Assembly (NCBI GenBank): GCA_029204225.1
Contig: CM055101.1
Span: forward strand, 58,825,579 to 58,889,578
Source: Diphasiastrum complanatum
Taxonomy: Eukaryota; Streptophyta; Lycopodiopsida; Lycopodiales; Lycopodiaceae
Length of the DNA: 64,000 nt
Direction of reading: 5' to 3'
Below the pieces are notes generated by a model. The model ran no database searches and was not told the origin of the DNA. It saw only the letters and a program-made list of their open reading frames with translations. The translations under genes and the position numbers were made by a program. Of this stretch, positions 45,641-57,849 are shown in pieces. How positions within the stretch are numbered: the first letter of the stretch is position 1; the number at the start of each line of letters is the position of its first letter.

Positions 45641-46560
45641 AAATAATAAAGTTATAAAAATTAACTTTTAAAAAATTTGAGTTTGTCGCTAGGCAGGATG
45701 GAAAAATGCTATTGGTAGATACTGTCTGCCCCAAACGTGTGAATCTGCCCGACGACATTGTCTCTAGTTAATTATTTAACCACACTGGTTAATATGTCCG
45801 TAAATTTCAAATTACATAGATTTGCCAACAGCAAATCATAACATGCATAAGAATTGGTGACATGCATACAATTAGACAGTAAGCATAGTTACCACATGTT
45901 GTTATTGTGGTCCAGTTATCCATTCACATTGAATAAGTATCATATAACATTCAATCGATTTGGCATCTCAAAGATTTGAGAATTTGGCGCTAAACTTTGG
46001 AAGCAATTACTATGGCTAGGAGACCAAGATCTAAAATTGAATCAGTGATTCTTCACAATGAGAAGGATGAAGCCGGATTTTGGAAACCAACAAGACATAT
46101 CACTATCAAAAGCACCAATGAACAACAAACAATAGTACTTTCTGCACACTAGATGTACAAAATATTCCATGAGGTCCAAATAGCAAAAAGAGAAGTTATT
46201 TGAAAATAATAGAGAGTATCAAATTTTAGGCAAAAATATATCTTACACAAGTTTTCATAAGTACCAAATATAGTTGTTTATAAGTTTCTACAAGTACCAA
46301 TAGTCCCAAAAGTCCAAATGAGCAAAATATCAGTTGAGTAAAAACTACAAAACAGTTCCAAACAGCAAGAAGTGGAGTGTGTATCTGTAGAACCAAAAAA
46401 CAATAGTATCAAAAATCAGTTTCAGCAGTGCAAAATATCATCAGCATTACTAAGAAAATGAAAATCCAAACAAAACGAAGCACCTGAGTGTCGTCAAGAA
46501 GATGTAACGCGATTAGAGGTTGAACAAATCACACCAATATCAGTGTTTTAATCATGTCTG
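45641..46560. other. Intergenic stretch
   Basis: AT-rich DNA with scattered AGTACCAA words around 46.1-46.4 kb. No gene is seen. Confidence 0.45.
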
Positions 46561-49500
46561 AATCTAATCTATGTACTAATAGAGCAGTTCTATTATGATT
46601 AAATTATGCGTGTGGAAATATGGGTGTGAAAACTAGAAATATATGCACGAATGTAATAGACAATTAGATAATCAGATAAATGACTGATACTTTGATCATA
46701 AAATGAATTTTGATAATTCTGAGTCTGAATCAATATACATTTCTTGCTGCCTTGTGGTATTTCTCTTACGAAGAGTACGTAAGTGCGCAAGTGCATAAGT
46801 AAATAAGTCAGTCTGAGTCTAAGTCTGAGCTTGAATCTGAGAGTATGTCTTATTACTATAAGTGCACATGTATTTATATTGTTACAAGATAAGTCCTTTG
46901 GCCTTTTTCCTTCTGTAACAAAATTCATTTGTTTTGACGGTTGATATTCAACAATGTTCTGGTTTCTCAGATCGAAAGATTCACGACTAATTCTCAAAAT
47001 ATTCTTGAAAGATTTTTTATTCATGACAGATTTGCTGTTCTCGAAAGATTTGCGACAATATTTTGTTCGCGACAATATCTTTGACAGTTTCAGTTTCACA
47101 ATAGTCTCCTTGATCTTTTGAGACAAAATTCGCGAATATTTTGAGTTCACGATAATTTCGAGCTTCGAGCTTCAAGTTTGAACAAGAAATTGTTCATGAC
47201 AGTTTCACGACAATTATTTGTTTGAGTTTCATATTCAAGCTTCTCAATTTCGCGAATTGTTCGAGTTCTGTTTCGAGCTTGTCAATTTCGCGAATTGTTC
47301 AAGTTCGTATTTCGCAAACTATTCGAGTTTTTTAACCTTTGTCAATTTGAATACTGTTCACTTTGTTGGTAGAACTGAGAGTTGTCTGTTGAGGTCTACA
47401 GCTCCCTCTCAAAGTGGGCAGTTGGACTAACCCTAATCTTCTTCGCTGCTTCTCAAACAAAGCTTTACTGAGTGGCTTTGTAAAGATATCAATTGTCATT
47501 TCCTCTGTAGGTATAAAGACTGTCTTCAGTATCTTCTTCTCAACTAAGTTCCGAATAACATGATACTTGATAGCTATATGTTTTGTTTTCGAATGAAACA
47601 CATGATCTTTTGTCCATTTGTAAGACATAAGGTTTAGAAATAGTTTGATCAAGTCCTTCTAACATCTGTTTAATCCAGATCAGTTCATTTGTCATCTTAG
47701 CTAACCTCGCTTTGTATCTGATATTTTCTCCATCAAGACCTATTTTGATCTTGTAGATCCACTTGTATTTGACTGGTTTCCTTCCATCAGGTACAGGTGC
47801 AAGTTTTCATATATTGTTCTTATACATGGATGACATTTCGTCCTCCATTACTTGAATTCAATGATCTTTATTTGGTCCGTCAATAGCTTCTTTGAATGTC
47901 TGAGGTTCGTCTATGAAGCCACAGAATTCATCATGACCAAACCTTGTTGGTGGTTTGCGCTGCCTTTCAGATCTTCTCACAGTCTGTATAGGTCTCGAAT
48001 TCAAAAATGCATCTTCAGGTTTGACTTGTTCAGCTTTAATTCGATCTTGGTATTTCGAGTCTTTCAGGTTCTCGAAATTGAAATCCCTCTGAATCACTAT
48101 TGTGTCCGGATGGTAATTCTTCTTCATCATATGCTTGCTTTACTTTCGTAGATGGTAACTCATAATAACTCTTGAGAATTTCATAGCCGACTAAGTCACT
48201 GTTTGCTATGTACTTTGACTCATCGAATTTTACATCTCGTACAACTTTTACTCTTCAAGTTTCGGATATGTAAACTCGATAATATGAAGAATGCAACTCA
48301 AATCCTACCAGAAAACCTTGTTCTGCTTTTTCATCAAGTTTTTTCCTCAATTTGTCTAGTATGTGCATATAAACTGCACATCCAAATATCCGAACATGAG
48401 CCAGATTTGGCTTCAACTTCCACCATACTTCATGAGGAGTTTTATTCGGCATTCTTGAGTTCATAATTTGATTCTGAAGATAGTTTGACGTAGCTATTGC
48501 TTCCGTCCAGAACTCTTTTGGTGCTTTTACACGAGCCATCATACACCTTACAGCTTCCATAAGTGTACGATTTCTTCATTCAGCTATTCCATTGTGCTAA
48601 GGTGTGTATGATGTTGTCTTTGTTTGCATAATACCTCGATCAGTATAGAAAGCTTTGAATTCGTTGGAAATGTACTCACCACGATCTATACAAATTTGCT
48701 TCAACTTGCTGTCTGTCTGCTTCTCAGCCCAATTCGTATACTCAACGAATTTCTCGAAAGCTTCTGATTTTGTACGAATAAAGTATACTATAGCAAACTT
48801 GCTGAAGTCATCAATAAACGTTATAAAGTATTTTGCATCACCCAATGACAACACTCCAAATGGTCTGCAAATATCTGAATGCACAATTTCCAGTACCTTG
48901 GTTGCTTTATAAACATCTTTACTGAAAGTTGTTCGAGACATTTTGCCTTTAAGATAGGATTCGCAGATAGTTCAGATATCTCGACTTTTGATTTCGACTC
49001 CTTCAATTCTCTAATTTTTGTTGGCTTGGTAAAGGGCTTCCATGTTCATGTGACATAGCCTCTTGTGCCACAGAATATCTATTGATTCTTGAGTTTGATT
49101 AGCTTGCTCAACTCTAGTTTGGATGCTCAAGTGATACAAATTACCATGTCTATTGCCTTTGGCAACCAGGTTATCAGAATCTTCATCGAACAATATACAA
49201 GAGTTCCTTGTGAAGGTTACTGACATTCCTGTGTCAACTATCTTAGCTACGGATAGAAGATCTTTATCTCAAGAACTACTTTTCGAATTTGCGAATGATG
49301 AACAACATAAATCTTTAGAAACATATCATGCTGAGTTTCTTGTCATCCTCTCTTCCACTGCTCTGGAACATTTTGCTTTATCTTTGACGAAATTAGAATC
49401 TGAAGGTTCACTTCGATTCTACTCCTCCTTGTTCCTGGGATTTTGATAACAGCCTACTGCTGCATGACCCCGTTTATGACAATGAATACATTCAATCTTT

Positions 49501-49661
49501 GGATTTAGCCAATACTTAAGAAAATAGCTAAGCTACTTTTCTTTTGAGATCGCATTTTCGATGCCGGAATTCTACAAAGAAATTGTTCGAGTTTCTTAAC
49601 CTTTGTCAATTTGAGGATTGTGCACTTTGTTGGTAGAACTGAGAGTTGTCTGTTGAGGTGT
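46561..49661 (-). mobile_element. Ty1/copia element, internally deleted and broken
   Basis: On the minus strand: a CCHC knuckle (IECIHCHKRGHAAVGC, about 49.47 kb), GAG-pre-integrase (WHKRLCHMNMEAL, about 49.05 kb), integrase core (about 48.94-48.60 kb), integrase C-terminal part (KTPHEVWWKLKPNLAHVRIF, about 48.4 kb), a linker (about 48.1-47.86 kb), then directly the RNase H end (SKTKHIAIKYHVIR and TIDIFTKPLSKALF, about 47.6-47.45 kb); most of reverse transcriptase is absent. About 80 bases at 47313-47395 recur at 49579-49661 and probably mark the start of each LTR, so the 3' LTR would be about 46.56-47.40 kb and the 5' LTR is almost gone. It is broken and old. Confidence 0.85.
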
Positions 49662-49689
49662 TCTACGCATATGTCTTTTTTGTTGGGGA

Positions 49690-50240
49690 ACACTCGAGTT
49701 TCTAAGCTCCAAAAGACATACACCAGTTCCTTGACCCGAGTCGTGATTGTGGTACCTTTAGGCAATTGTCTCTGACAAGCACTCAAGGGCAGAACCTCTT
49801 CATCGTCCTTAATGTTAAGGCGAGAACTGGCTGCAACAATGTTTCTACGATGATAACCCAAAGCACCTACAATTCTCGAATGAGGGAGATTCGTTGTGCC
49901 ATCAGTTTATTTAGGACCATCACAAGCAAATATCTCTTCATGAAGAATTCATTCGCCGAGTGGGACACCTTAATTTGTCTAAGGGTGTTATGCATGTTAG
50001 AAACAAGATTGTTTTCAACAGTACTAGATGATATTTGCAGCTCCAGAAGTAGTTCCTGGAATATCTCTCTGAATACCTATTGAAAATTGTTGTGTATGTC
50101 TTCGCCAACATTTTGCCGTAGCTAAATAGATTCGTTTTCTTGTCTTGGCGTCATCTTCTGAAGGTTGATCTCCAAGCCTCCTAAAAAAAATTTCTTTCAA
50201 TCTCTGTTCCCATTTCTTACCAGCCCAGTAATCCCTCATT
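49690..50240 (-). other. Unidentified coding-like remnant
   Basis: Two minus-strand frames with normal residue variety: 50239-50024 (WAGKKWEQRLKEIFFRRLGD ... CWRRHTQQFSIGIQRDIP) and 49861-49690 (DDEEVLPLSACQRQLPKGTT ... ELVYVFWSLETRVF). They may be pieces of one decayed gene between the copia remnant and a family X LTR. I cannot name it. Confidence 0.3.
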
Positions 50241-50286
50241 GCAACTTTGTGGCACAGTGACGAGGTTCCATGTTGGGGTCACTTGC

Positions 50287-50788
50287 ATAATCCCAAACTA
50301 ATAGCAGTAACAATGAAGAAGAGCTAAAAGCAAGAAGAGAACAAGACAATCATGATAACATATCAATAGAAAGCTAGAAAAAATGAGATCACAATGGAAA
50401 ATAGTATAAGATATGAACATGAGCATTGATTCATGTGGATAGGGCACATGAGACCTAGCAAAGGAGATCCCCATAGCTCCATTCACAAGGAGGAAGCAAG
50501 AAGTTCTCACTTGCAAATGAGCCAAAAGATTCAAAAATTGTTGTCTCTTGCCTAGTTATAGATAATGCTCTCACTTAACTTAACTTAACTATCTTGAGGG
50601 ATAGTTAGCCCTTGTTAAGTATTATTTAAACTACATTGGGCCCTTATTGGCCTATTATCCTTATTAGTTACTTTGGAGGGCCTAAAGACGCCTTGTTCTT
50701 AAGGCTAATAGCTCTATTTGCGCCTACAAAGCTTACATTGGATATTATCTTGCATGTATAAGCATGGATGTACTAAAAGTACATGACA
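50287..50788 (-). repeat. Family X LTR, solo or orphan
   Basis: It matches the LTRs at 34.5 and 38 kb (AATCCCAAACTAATAGCA ... AAAAGTACATGACA), orientation minus. The first ten or so bases of the LTR are altered. No primer site or purine tract of its own interior is found beside it. Confidence 0.88.
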
Positions 50789-52189
50789 CTTGTAGGCTTA
50801 TCTTTTGCCTCTACACACCTGCATGAGACTTGTTTTGTAAAGGCACAATTCATTGTCCAAAGTGGACCTTGAATTGTAAGGATTGCAAATCTTTCGACAT
50901 TGTTTTTTCATCAAGTAGTCTTATGGCTATGGGCATTTGGCATGTTGTTTATTTAAAACAGTTTCTCTAGCATGTGCATTGACTAATTCTTGTTGTTATA
51001 TTCAATTCCTTTGAAGGTGACTAGCAAATTCCTTGATGGCCATTATAATTTCGTTATGATCAGATTAGTAAAGATGGGTCAGTGTTGTAAAGCTGACTCG
51101 AGTGCACCCAGCGTGCCCTGTAAGACTCAAAGAGGTGACACTCTCTAAGGTCCTAGAGCAAGTTAGAACGTCAAGGACTGAGCCTCCGACCTGTGGTGAG
51201 CCAGTCAAGTAGTCACAAGTCATGAGCTAGCTCTGGAGCTCGAGTCATGGCCTAGTCAGGAAAGCAAGTTGATTCGGCCACCGGGACGGCTCCCAGGACC
51301 CATGTCCGGGAGCCAGACTGATTATGCCAGACTTGCCAGGCTTAATCAACAAAATAAAAACTAAGTCCTAAAAAGCGTGCTTTACCAGAAAGCACTATGT
51401 TTCAAACCAGAGGGGGTGCGCATAATCACAGCAGAACTATAGGGGGAGTCCGGCAGACAGAAACTTGGGCAGCTCAACCAGCTCCAGGAATCCAGTCGCC
51501 AGGTCTCAGCTCCCTCTACCAGCACGAGCCAGGCACAATGCCCAGCACGTGTTGGTGGCCCCGAGACCGGTCAGTCTATGTATGAATGTAACCTCTTCCA
51601 AATCTAATAAAGTTGATCCTTGGGGATGATTACCATTTCGGTTTCGCCTCCGGGACTGGTCCAAGTGGAAGGACCCTTACTACAACCTTTTTGCGTCGCT
51701 GGCGCCTAAGGGTTCATGTCATCGACATGGGGCTTGCCGCTATGCCAATTGGTCAGTTTGGCGACCACTATGCCTTGGGTTTCATGTGTGGCTTGTCTTT
51801 GCCTTTGGTTACCTTTTGGGGACGGATTCTGAGTTGGCTTTCGGGTTGGTTGGGATTCCAGTTTTCTTAAGTCTGAATGGTTAAGCTTGTTACGTTTCTG
51901 AGTTGGCTTTTACGTAAGTGCATGATGGATGAATGTTAGACTTAAGCGCGTGTTGGGGAAACCGCTCAAGTCCCAGCGCCCTTTGAGGCGTCGGCGCAAC
52001 AGTCAGACTAGCCAAAATTTTAAAAATTTTCTTTTGGATTTTTCCAAGTGAGAAAAGTGCTTCAATTTTTCAATTTTGAAGTTTTGTTTTTGTAAAAAAA
52101 ATTCAAATTCTTCATTTCCAAGTTATCTTAAAAAAATAAATAAATAAATAAACAACCGACACAAATCCTACGTATCAGTGCATCCGACG
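50789..52189. other. Intergenic stretch with a GC-richer LTR-like block
   Basis: 51.06-51.9 kb is less AT-rich and ends with a polyadenylation-like AATAAAG (51606) and an open but unremarkable frame at 51613-51870. It resembles an LTR or leader of a Ty3-type element, but I find no partner, primer site or coding domain. Confidence 0.35.
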
Positions 52190-52390
52190 GCCCTTTCATT
52201 AAATGCATCAAACGGCCCTTTCATTAATTGCATCTAACGATACTCTCTCTAACTACATCCGATGATTCTCTCTAACCACATCCAATGGCCATTCCTTTAA
52301 ATGCATTTGACGGCACTCGCTCCGACGGGTCCCCTCATTACATTCCAACTCATTCACCTCCGACGCCCTCATTCACACCTTGTGCCACAG
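52190..52390. repeat. CATCCGACGGCCCTTTCATT-type tandem repeat
   Basis: About seven imperfect copies of a roughly 30-bp unit (GCATCCGACGGCCCTTTCAT, ending AAAT). Related words (CATCCGACGAC, ACGTCCGACGGGCCCTCTCT) recur at 53790-53930, followed by CT runs. Confidence 0.8.
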
Positions 52391-52802
52391 TGTTCGAAAA
52401 ACTTTTTTGAGGTTTCCCTCAAAAATCCTATATCTTAAGGAGTATTCCGGCTACTAATAGGGGATATGCTTCTACTTGCCGGTTTTCCCCTAAAAAATCT
52501 CAAATTTATCACGTAAAAAATCCTGCAAAATTTTGTAGTTGTCGCTTTTTGTGAAAAGATGTCGGTTCCATTCCTTAAGAATGTCGGCTTTCCCGAACGC
52601 TGTTGTGCCATCTCTTACATCAAACCTATGCTACATCCGACAACCTCCTAAAGCCCCACGCCCGACACACACGCGTCCACCAATGGCCTGCGCCCATTTC
52701 CTTCTCACGCCCGACACACACAGTGCTTGCCAAAAACCTATAATCCATTGAAAAAAGCCTACTAAATTTTACAATCACCTATTAAGAAAAATTTTGTAGG
52801 TT

Positions 52803-52840
52803 CTCATAACCTACATGTTTGAGCACTTATAGGTTATGAG
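52803..52840. repeat. Small hairpin
   Basis: CTCATAACCTA (52803-52813) is complementary to TAGGTTATGAG (52830-52840), with a 16-base loop. The context is AT-rich and non-coding. Confidence 0.7.
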
Positions 52841-53093
52841 CCTATCAAATACTAAACTATAGGTTTTTATTTTCATATAAATTGTTTTCGGTTCAAGGTT
52901 TTAGAAATAATTAATTTAGCTCTAGGCTTTAATACATTATTTGAGTGGCCCACCAAATTTAAAAATTTGATATTGATTATTGCATCAAGAAATGAATCTT
53001 GCATCTCAATTTGCTTGTGGGCAAAATATTACGAATTTACTTTAATAACTAACTCTATTAATGTAAATTTGTAATATTTTGTCGGCAATCAAA

Positions 53094-53149
53094 TTGTCAA
53101 TAAAGCTATGTAACATAAGCGTTGTCAATAAAGCTATGTAACATAAGCG
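53094..53149. repeat. Perfect 28-bp tandem duplication
   Basis: The unit starting TTGTCAATAAAGCTATGTAA occurs at 53094-53121 and again without change at 53122-53149, so the duplication is recent. Confidence 0.95.
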
Positions 53150-53789
53150 TTATATGAACCTACTTACTTTACTACACATAAATTTATTGCATTTGAAAAC
53201 AATAAACAAAAAGTTTCTTGCATCTCAAAAATGTTGTCAATTTTTTAAAAGTCAACTTGTTACAAGTTTTTTACAAAGTTAACTTTTGGAAAAAGATGTA
53301 GATTCCCTTCCTATACTTGCCGGCTTTTCCTAACAATGAGACAAAGTTTCATCCGAGCGTTTTTAAAAGTTTTTTTAAGCCTCGGCTTTAGACCCATGAG
53401 TTGTTAAAAAGCCTACAATTTTTTTTTTTAGTAGGCTTTGTGTTAGGTTGAAAAAAATGTTTTTCGCAAGCAATGACGCACATATCCGACGCCCGGCTCC
53501 CATTTCCTTCTCTTCCCGTAATTGATGTTTAGGCTTGTAGCGGACAGGTGTCCCATTTTGATAGGCTCTGAACACATATGTTCAAAGCCATAGCGCTTTG
53601 TTGAAGGGCCAAAAGGGCCAAAGCTTCAATTACGCCCGGTGGCGGGCCTTGAGTAGGCCTGCTACACTCTGTAAAGACAGCCTTCAACGCACCTCGCCAC
53701 AGGGCGGTTCGGTGTGTGAAGGCTGCCTGCTACACACGGTAGTGTGCTCACGCCCGCTACCTAGTCCATTTCGCAACCGACGGCCCCTC

Positions 53790-53930
53790 ATAACTCATCC
53801 GACGACCAAAACCCTTCCTTCATCCGACGAGTTTCTCGCTCTCTCACGTCCGACAGGCCCTCTCTCTCTCTCTCTTATTTCCCTCTCTCACGTCCGACGG
53901 GCCCTCTCTCTCTCTCTTCCGCGCGACTCC
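53790..53930. repeat. TCCGACG / (CT)n repeats
   Basis: Words CATCCGACGAC, CACGTCCGACAGGCCCTCTC and CACGTCCGACGGGCCCTCTC alternate with CT runs. Related to 52190-52390. The 166-codon plus-strand frame at 53598-54098 reads through this low-complexity DNA and is probably not a gene. Confidence 0.8.
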
Positions 53931-54189
53931 CTGCCCGGCTATACCCTACTCCTGAATCTACCCCGTCCCTACGTGGCACCCTCCCACGTATTTCCTTGTT
54001 TGAGCTCGAAATTGAATACTGTAAAAAGCAAAAGTGTTCAGTTTTATAAGACCTACAATATTTTGGTCTTTTCAATTTCACTCATCGTAGAACTCTGAGT
54101 TTTAAGTGGGTGGAGAAAAGAGCATTTCAGCTATTTATCAAAGTCCATTGCACATAAACTTCAGCTTAATATAATTTTCAAGTCCTTCA

Positions 54190-56662
54190 ATTCTCGAGAT
54201 GGATGTGGACTCCGATTTTGAGTACATAGATGACGATGACTCTGAATACAAAGATCAATGTAACTATGATTTTGAAGATCAGTATTATGAGCACAACGAT
54301 GACGAATCCAATTAGTGCGACGAATCCAATTAGTACGAACAAGAGTCATATGGAGACTATCTAGAACATAATGAAACACATTTTGATGATTATGATGATC
54401 AACAAGTTTACTAGATCAGTCAACATAATCTAAGTGGTGGTGCTTATAGCAGTGATAGTGTCAATGAGCAACTAAATTCACGACAATCAGAAAGTCACCA
54501 TTACCAATATCCTTATATAGACCAGTCTTTCCAGCCTATGGTGGAAACAACGATGGTGCAGAGACAACATATCTTCCACAAGTTTGATGGTAGAATTGCG
54601 CACATGAATGTGAGAAGATGATTGGACAACTTTCACGGATATTTTGAATCACATCCAAGTAGTGACCATGACAAGATTCAATTTGCAAGAACATCTCAGG
54701 AATCCAGAAAATTGATAGGCCAAATGATTGTGGTGAATCATCATCAACATCATCAGAGGATGAATTGGAGGTACGAAACGATAATAAAGATAATTCTTCA
54801 TCAACATCATCAGTGAACAAATTGGAAGTGCAACATGATGAAGAAGAACAACTATCAACAACGGAATTCAACAAATAGATCAGCCAATTTCATCAGCAAC
54901 TTTTGATTTTTCATTGAATTCACAGGAAATGGCCAATCAACAATTATGGACTGCTATGGAATATACACATTTTTCGGCAACATTTATGGAGTGCTATGGA
55001 ATGTACACAGGATCGGCAACATAAATGTAATTCCCAATTTGAACCAAGCAAGAGAATTTCAAATGCAAGCACAATGTCAATGCAAGGACACCAAAAATCA
55101 GCTGAGGACAACGAACACGATGATGCGGAGGATTATGAGGACAATGTTTTTGTTTTCAATATTGATCTTCAATTGAGCAATATAAAGACCAGTTTAGGCA
55201 ATGAAATTATCAATGAGATAAATCACTCAAGGACTTCCTCTTCTTTGAGATCACAAGAACAGTTGCATCACATTCAACCAGAACACCTGTCTAAAACATC
55301 TTGTGAAATGGGATTAATAGACAAGGATAAAATCGATCTATATGAGTGTTTCTCATTCAGTATAGAGTGCACAACGGAATGTGATAAAACTTGTAATATA
55401 CAAGCTGGAAATTTTTCTAGCTATGAGATGGGACAAACAATCAAAGATCCATTATATCAAAGTTTCCATTTTGTGGTTCAAAATATTGGAGATATCAATA
55501 TTTTCGAATACGATGATGTAATCTACGAAATATTTTTCGTAGAGACTTTGAGTGAAAGATATATCATCACTCTTTGCCAACATCTCATTCACTCTATCCT
55601 GTTGAGAATGAATATTCACTTTGAATGTCATTTGTCATTTTCGACGTTGATCAATCCAATTTCATTGATTTCTATATTGGATTATGATCTTGATGATATT
55701 TCTTCCATATGGGATCTTAACACTTCAAATTCAAGATTAGTGGTAATCATCGAAGCATTTGGATTGAACAACAAAGTGACTATGAAACAATATGACAAAT
55801 TTTTCAGGCCAGCACAATTAGATGCAATGCCAAAATACGATCCTGAAAGAATTGGATAGATCATCCAATTTTTCATGACTATCGAAGAAGTAGACAAAAT
55901 AGGATATTGCGATTTGGTTGTCAAAAAGCAATATGGTGTTTCATCAACCTCTTCTTTGACCGTCACCTTTTTCCTTCATGGGAACATGGATCACAGTCTG
56001 AAGCTAACAAATGGACTCCATTCAATAGCTTTGGATCTGTAATGAGGCAATAATTTCTTGGACGACACATCATTAATCATGACTACTTAACCAAAGCAAT
56101 CAAGCTGATCAAACAAGCGTCTTCATTTTTGAGGAAAAACATGTTTAAGTAGGGGGGGGGTGTCATGTACTTTTAGTACATCCATGCTTATACATGCAAG
56201 ATAATATCCAATGTAAGGTTTGTAGGCCCAAATGGAGCTATTAGCCTTAAGAACAAGGCAGTTCCCTCTTTAGGCCCTCCAAAGTAACTAATAAGGATAA
56301 CAGGCCAATAAGGGCCCAATGTAGTTTAAATAATACCTAATAAGGGCTAACTATCCCTCAAGATAGTTAAGTTAAGTTAAGTGAGAGCATTGTCTATAAC
56401 CTAGGCAAGAGACATCAATTTATGAATCTTTTGGCTCATTTGTAAGTGAGAGCTTCTTGCTTCTTCCTTGTGAATGGAGCTATGGGGATCTCCTTTGCTA
56501 GGTTCATATCTTGTATTATTCTTTCCATTACTAATGTAATTCCATTGTGATCTCATTGTTTCTAGCTTTCTATTGATATGCTATCATGATTGTCTTGTTC
56601 TCTTTTTGCTTTTAGCTCTACTTCATTGTTATTGCTATTAGTTTGGGATTTGGCACATGACA
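54190..56662 (+). mobile_element. Family X relative: gag-like interior, purine tract and 3' LTR
   Basis: The 3' LTR is 56161-56662 (TGTCATGTACTTTT ... GGCACATGACA), directly preceded by a purine tract (AAGTAGGGGGGGGG). The last 150 bases before the LTR match the corresponding part of the 34-kb element. Upstream, an Asp/Glu/Tyr-rich region (from 54199) leads to a gag-like segment (HIFHKFDGRIAHMNVRR, then FHGYFESHPSSDHDKIQFAR, about 54.57-54.70 kb) and a long open region 54996-55859 without known motifs. Pol, the primer site and a matching 5' LTR are not found. It could be closer to the autonomous form of family X. It is broken, with several breaks. Confidence 0.68.
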
Positions 56663-56728
56663 ACAAGTCTCATGCAGGTGTGCAAATGCCAAGCTAACCA
56701 ACTGTATGGGGTATTAAGAGCATTCAAA

Positions 56729-57430
56729 CACTTACAAACAAGCTGAAAGATAGAGTTCCTCAAATTTCACACCAATGTGCACAAGAAGCTCACTCAAGAC
56801 ATCATAAGTGATACCACGAACTCCACCAAGAAAAATTTGTGTCAATTCTTGTAGCTTAGTCAATGGTAGAAGTAATTCAAGCCCATTCATGTGTGCATAG
56901 CCCTCCAAAGAGAGAGAGTTCAACTTTGAAGCCAAACCGTCAGCAGCTTTTTGAGCTCCTACTTCTGAAATAAGAGAGCATAGACTGATATCCAGACAAG
57001 TCACATGTGGAGCTGATTCGATCGTAGTCGACGGGCCTTTATCAGTCAACTTGTATGCTCCTTTCAAAAACATTGTTCAAAGATTTACATAATCATAATA
57101 TTCCCAGACTAGTAGCAATGCTTGGGAATATAATTTCAAACTATGATTTTACCTCCAGTTATTTTCATTTTCCAGTGACTAGCTAGGCCAAAGTTTCAAA
57201 ATGACATTTTTAAAATTGGTAACCAAACAATATCACAAGACTGACCTCAATAGAATTTTTGGAGCATTGGGCAAGGATTTCTTTCAATTCTTGGTCAAGG
57301 GAAGTGCAATGGTGGACGGAGCTCCATCCACTAAGAAGTCGCAAGATCTTGTAGTCCAATTTTTGCTTACCACAAATCTTTGCACACCAAAGTTTTTTCA
57401 TTGTATGACTCATGAGAGCAGGTCGAAAGC
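56729..57430 (-). pseudogene. RAD7-like leucine-rich-repeat (RNI) gene fragment
   Basis: The minus-strand exon ending at 56730 reads FLKGAYKLTDKGPSTTIESA, APHVTCLDISLCSLISEVGA, LNSLSLEGYA and ITYDVLSELLVHIGVKFEEL. It resembles the cysteine-type leucine-rich repeats of plant RAD7/F-box-like ribonuclease-inhibitor-fold proteins, where LKGAYxLxDKGL ... SAP.....LS.CS is a recurrent pattern. It ends at a perfect GTAAGT donor. Upstream on the same strand, 57365-57215 has LDQELKEILAQCSKNSIEV, which could be the preceding repeat exon. The rest of the gene is absent, with a family X LTR just below and Ty3-type LTR sequence above. It is probably a gene fragment stranded among elements; the family assignment is tentative. 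Confidence 0.5.
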
Positions 57431-57465
57431 ATAAAGAAGAACTTCTCATTTTCAGTTCTAGAGAT

Positions 57466-57845
57466 AAAAGTGGTTCAAGGGGGGAAGAATGTTATGTCCA
57501 TGTCCTGTATAAGGGAATCGGAATAATTCCTGACATGGATAGCTGGTCACTCCAGTTGTATGTGGTTATTAGTTATGCTACATCATTACGGGCGTGGTCG
57601 TTACAAGTAATTAATAATCATATGAGGTCCCGGACCTATAATTGGACATAGGGGCACTTGCATGGTGAATGACTACTTTAATGCAAGAATAGGAGGTCAA
57701 CAGCTTAATATAGGTTGCATGGGAATCCTAAGGGAAATATTCTCTCCTCTTGGAGAGAATACATACCATGGAAACTCGCCCATCTCCCTATTGGAATTTC
57801 GTATTCTTGAGCCAGGTTGGTGTCATAAGCTTCTAAAATGGTGAT
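57466..57845 (+). mobile_element. Ty3-type polypurine tract and start of an LTR
   Basis: GGTTCAAGGGGGGAAGAA (57470-57489) is the usual purine tract of plant Ty3 elements, followed by TGTTATGTCCATGTCC, an LTR start. The LTR appears to run to about 57.84 kb, but its end is not certain. No upstream pol remains. A broken remnant. Confidence 0.55.
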
Positions 57846-57849
57846 GTTT

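Noticed and set aside
46599-47150. 183-codon minus-strand ORF
   Set aside because: It lies in the likely LTR of the copia element, is low in complexity (Lys/Ser/Ile) and has no motif.
53598-54098. 166-codon plus-strand ORF
   Set aside because: Dominated by CT-run and TCCGACGG repeats (Ser/Leu/Pro/Arg); no domain.
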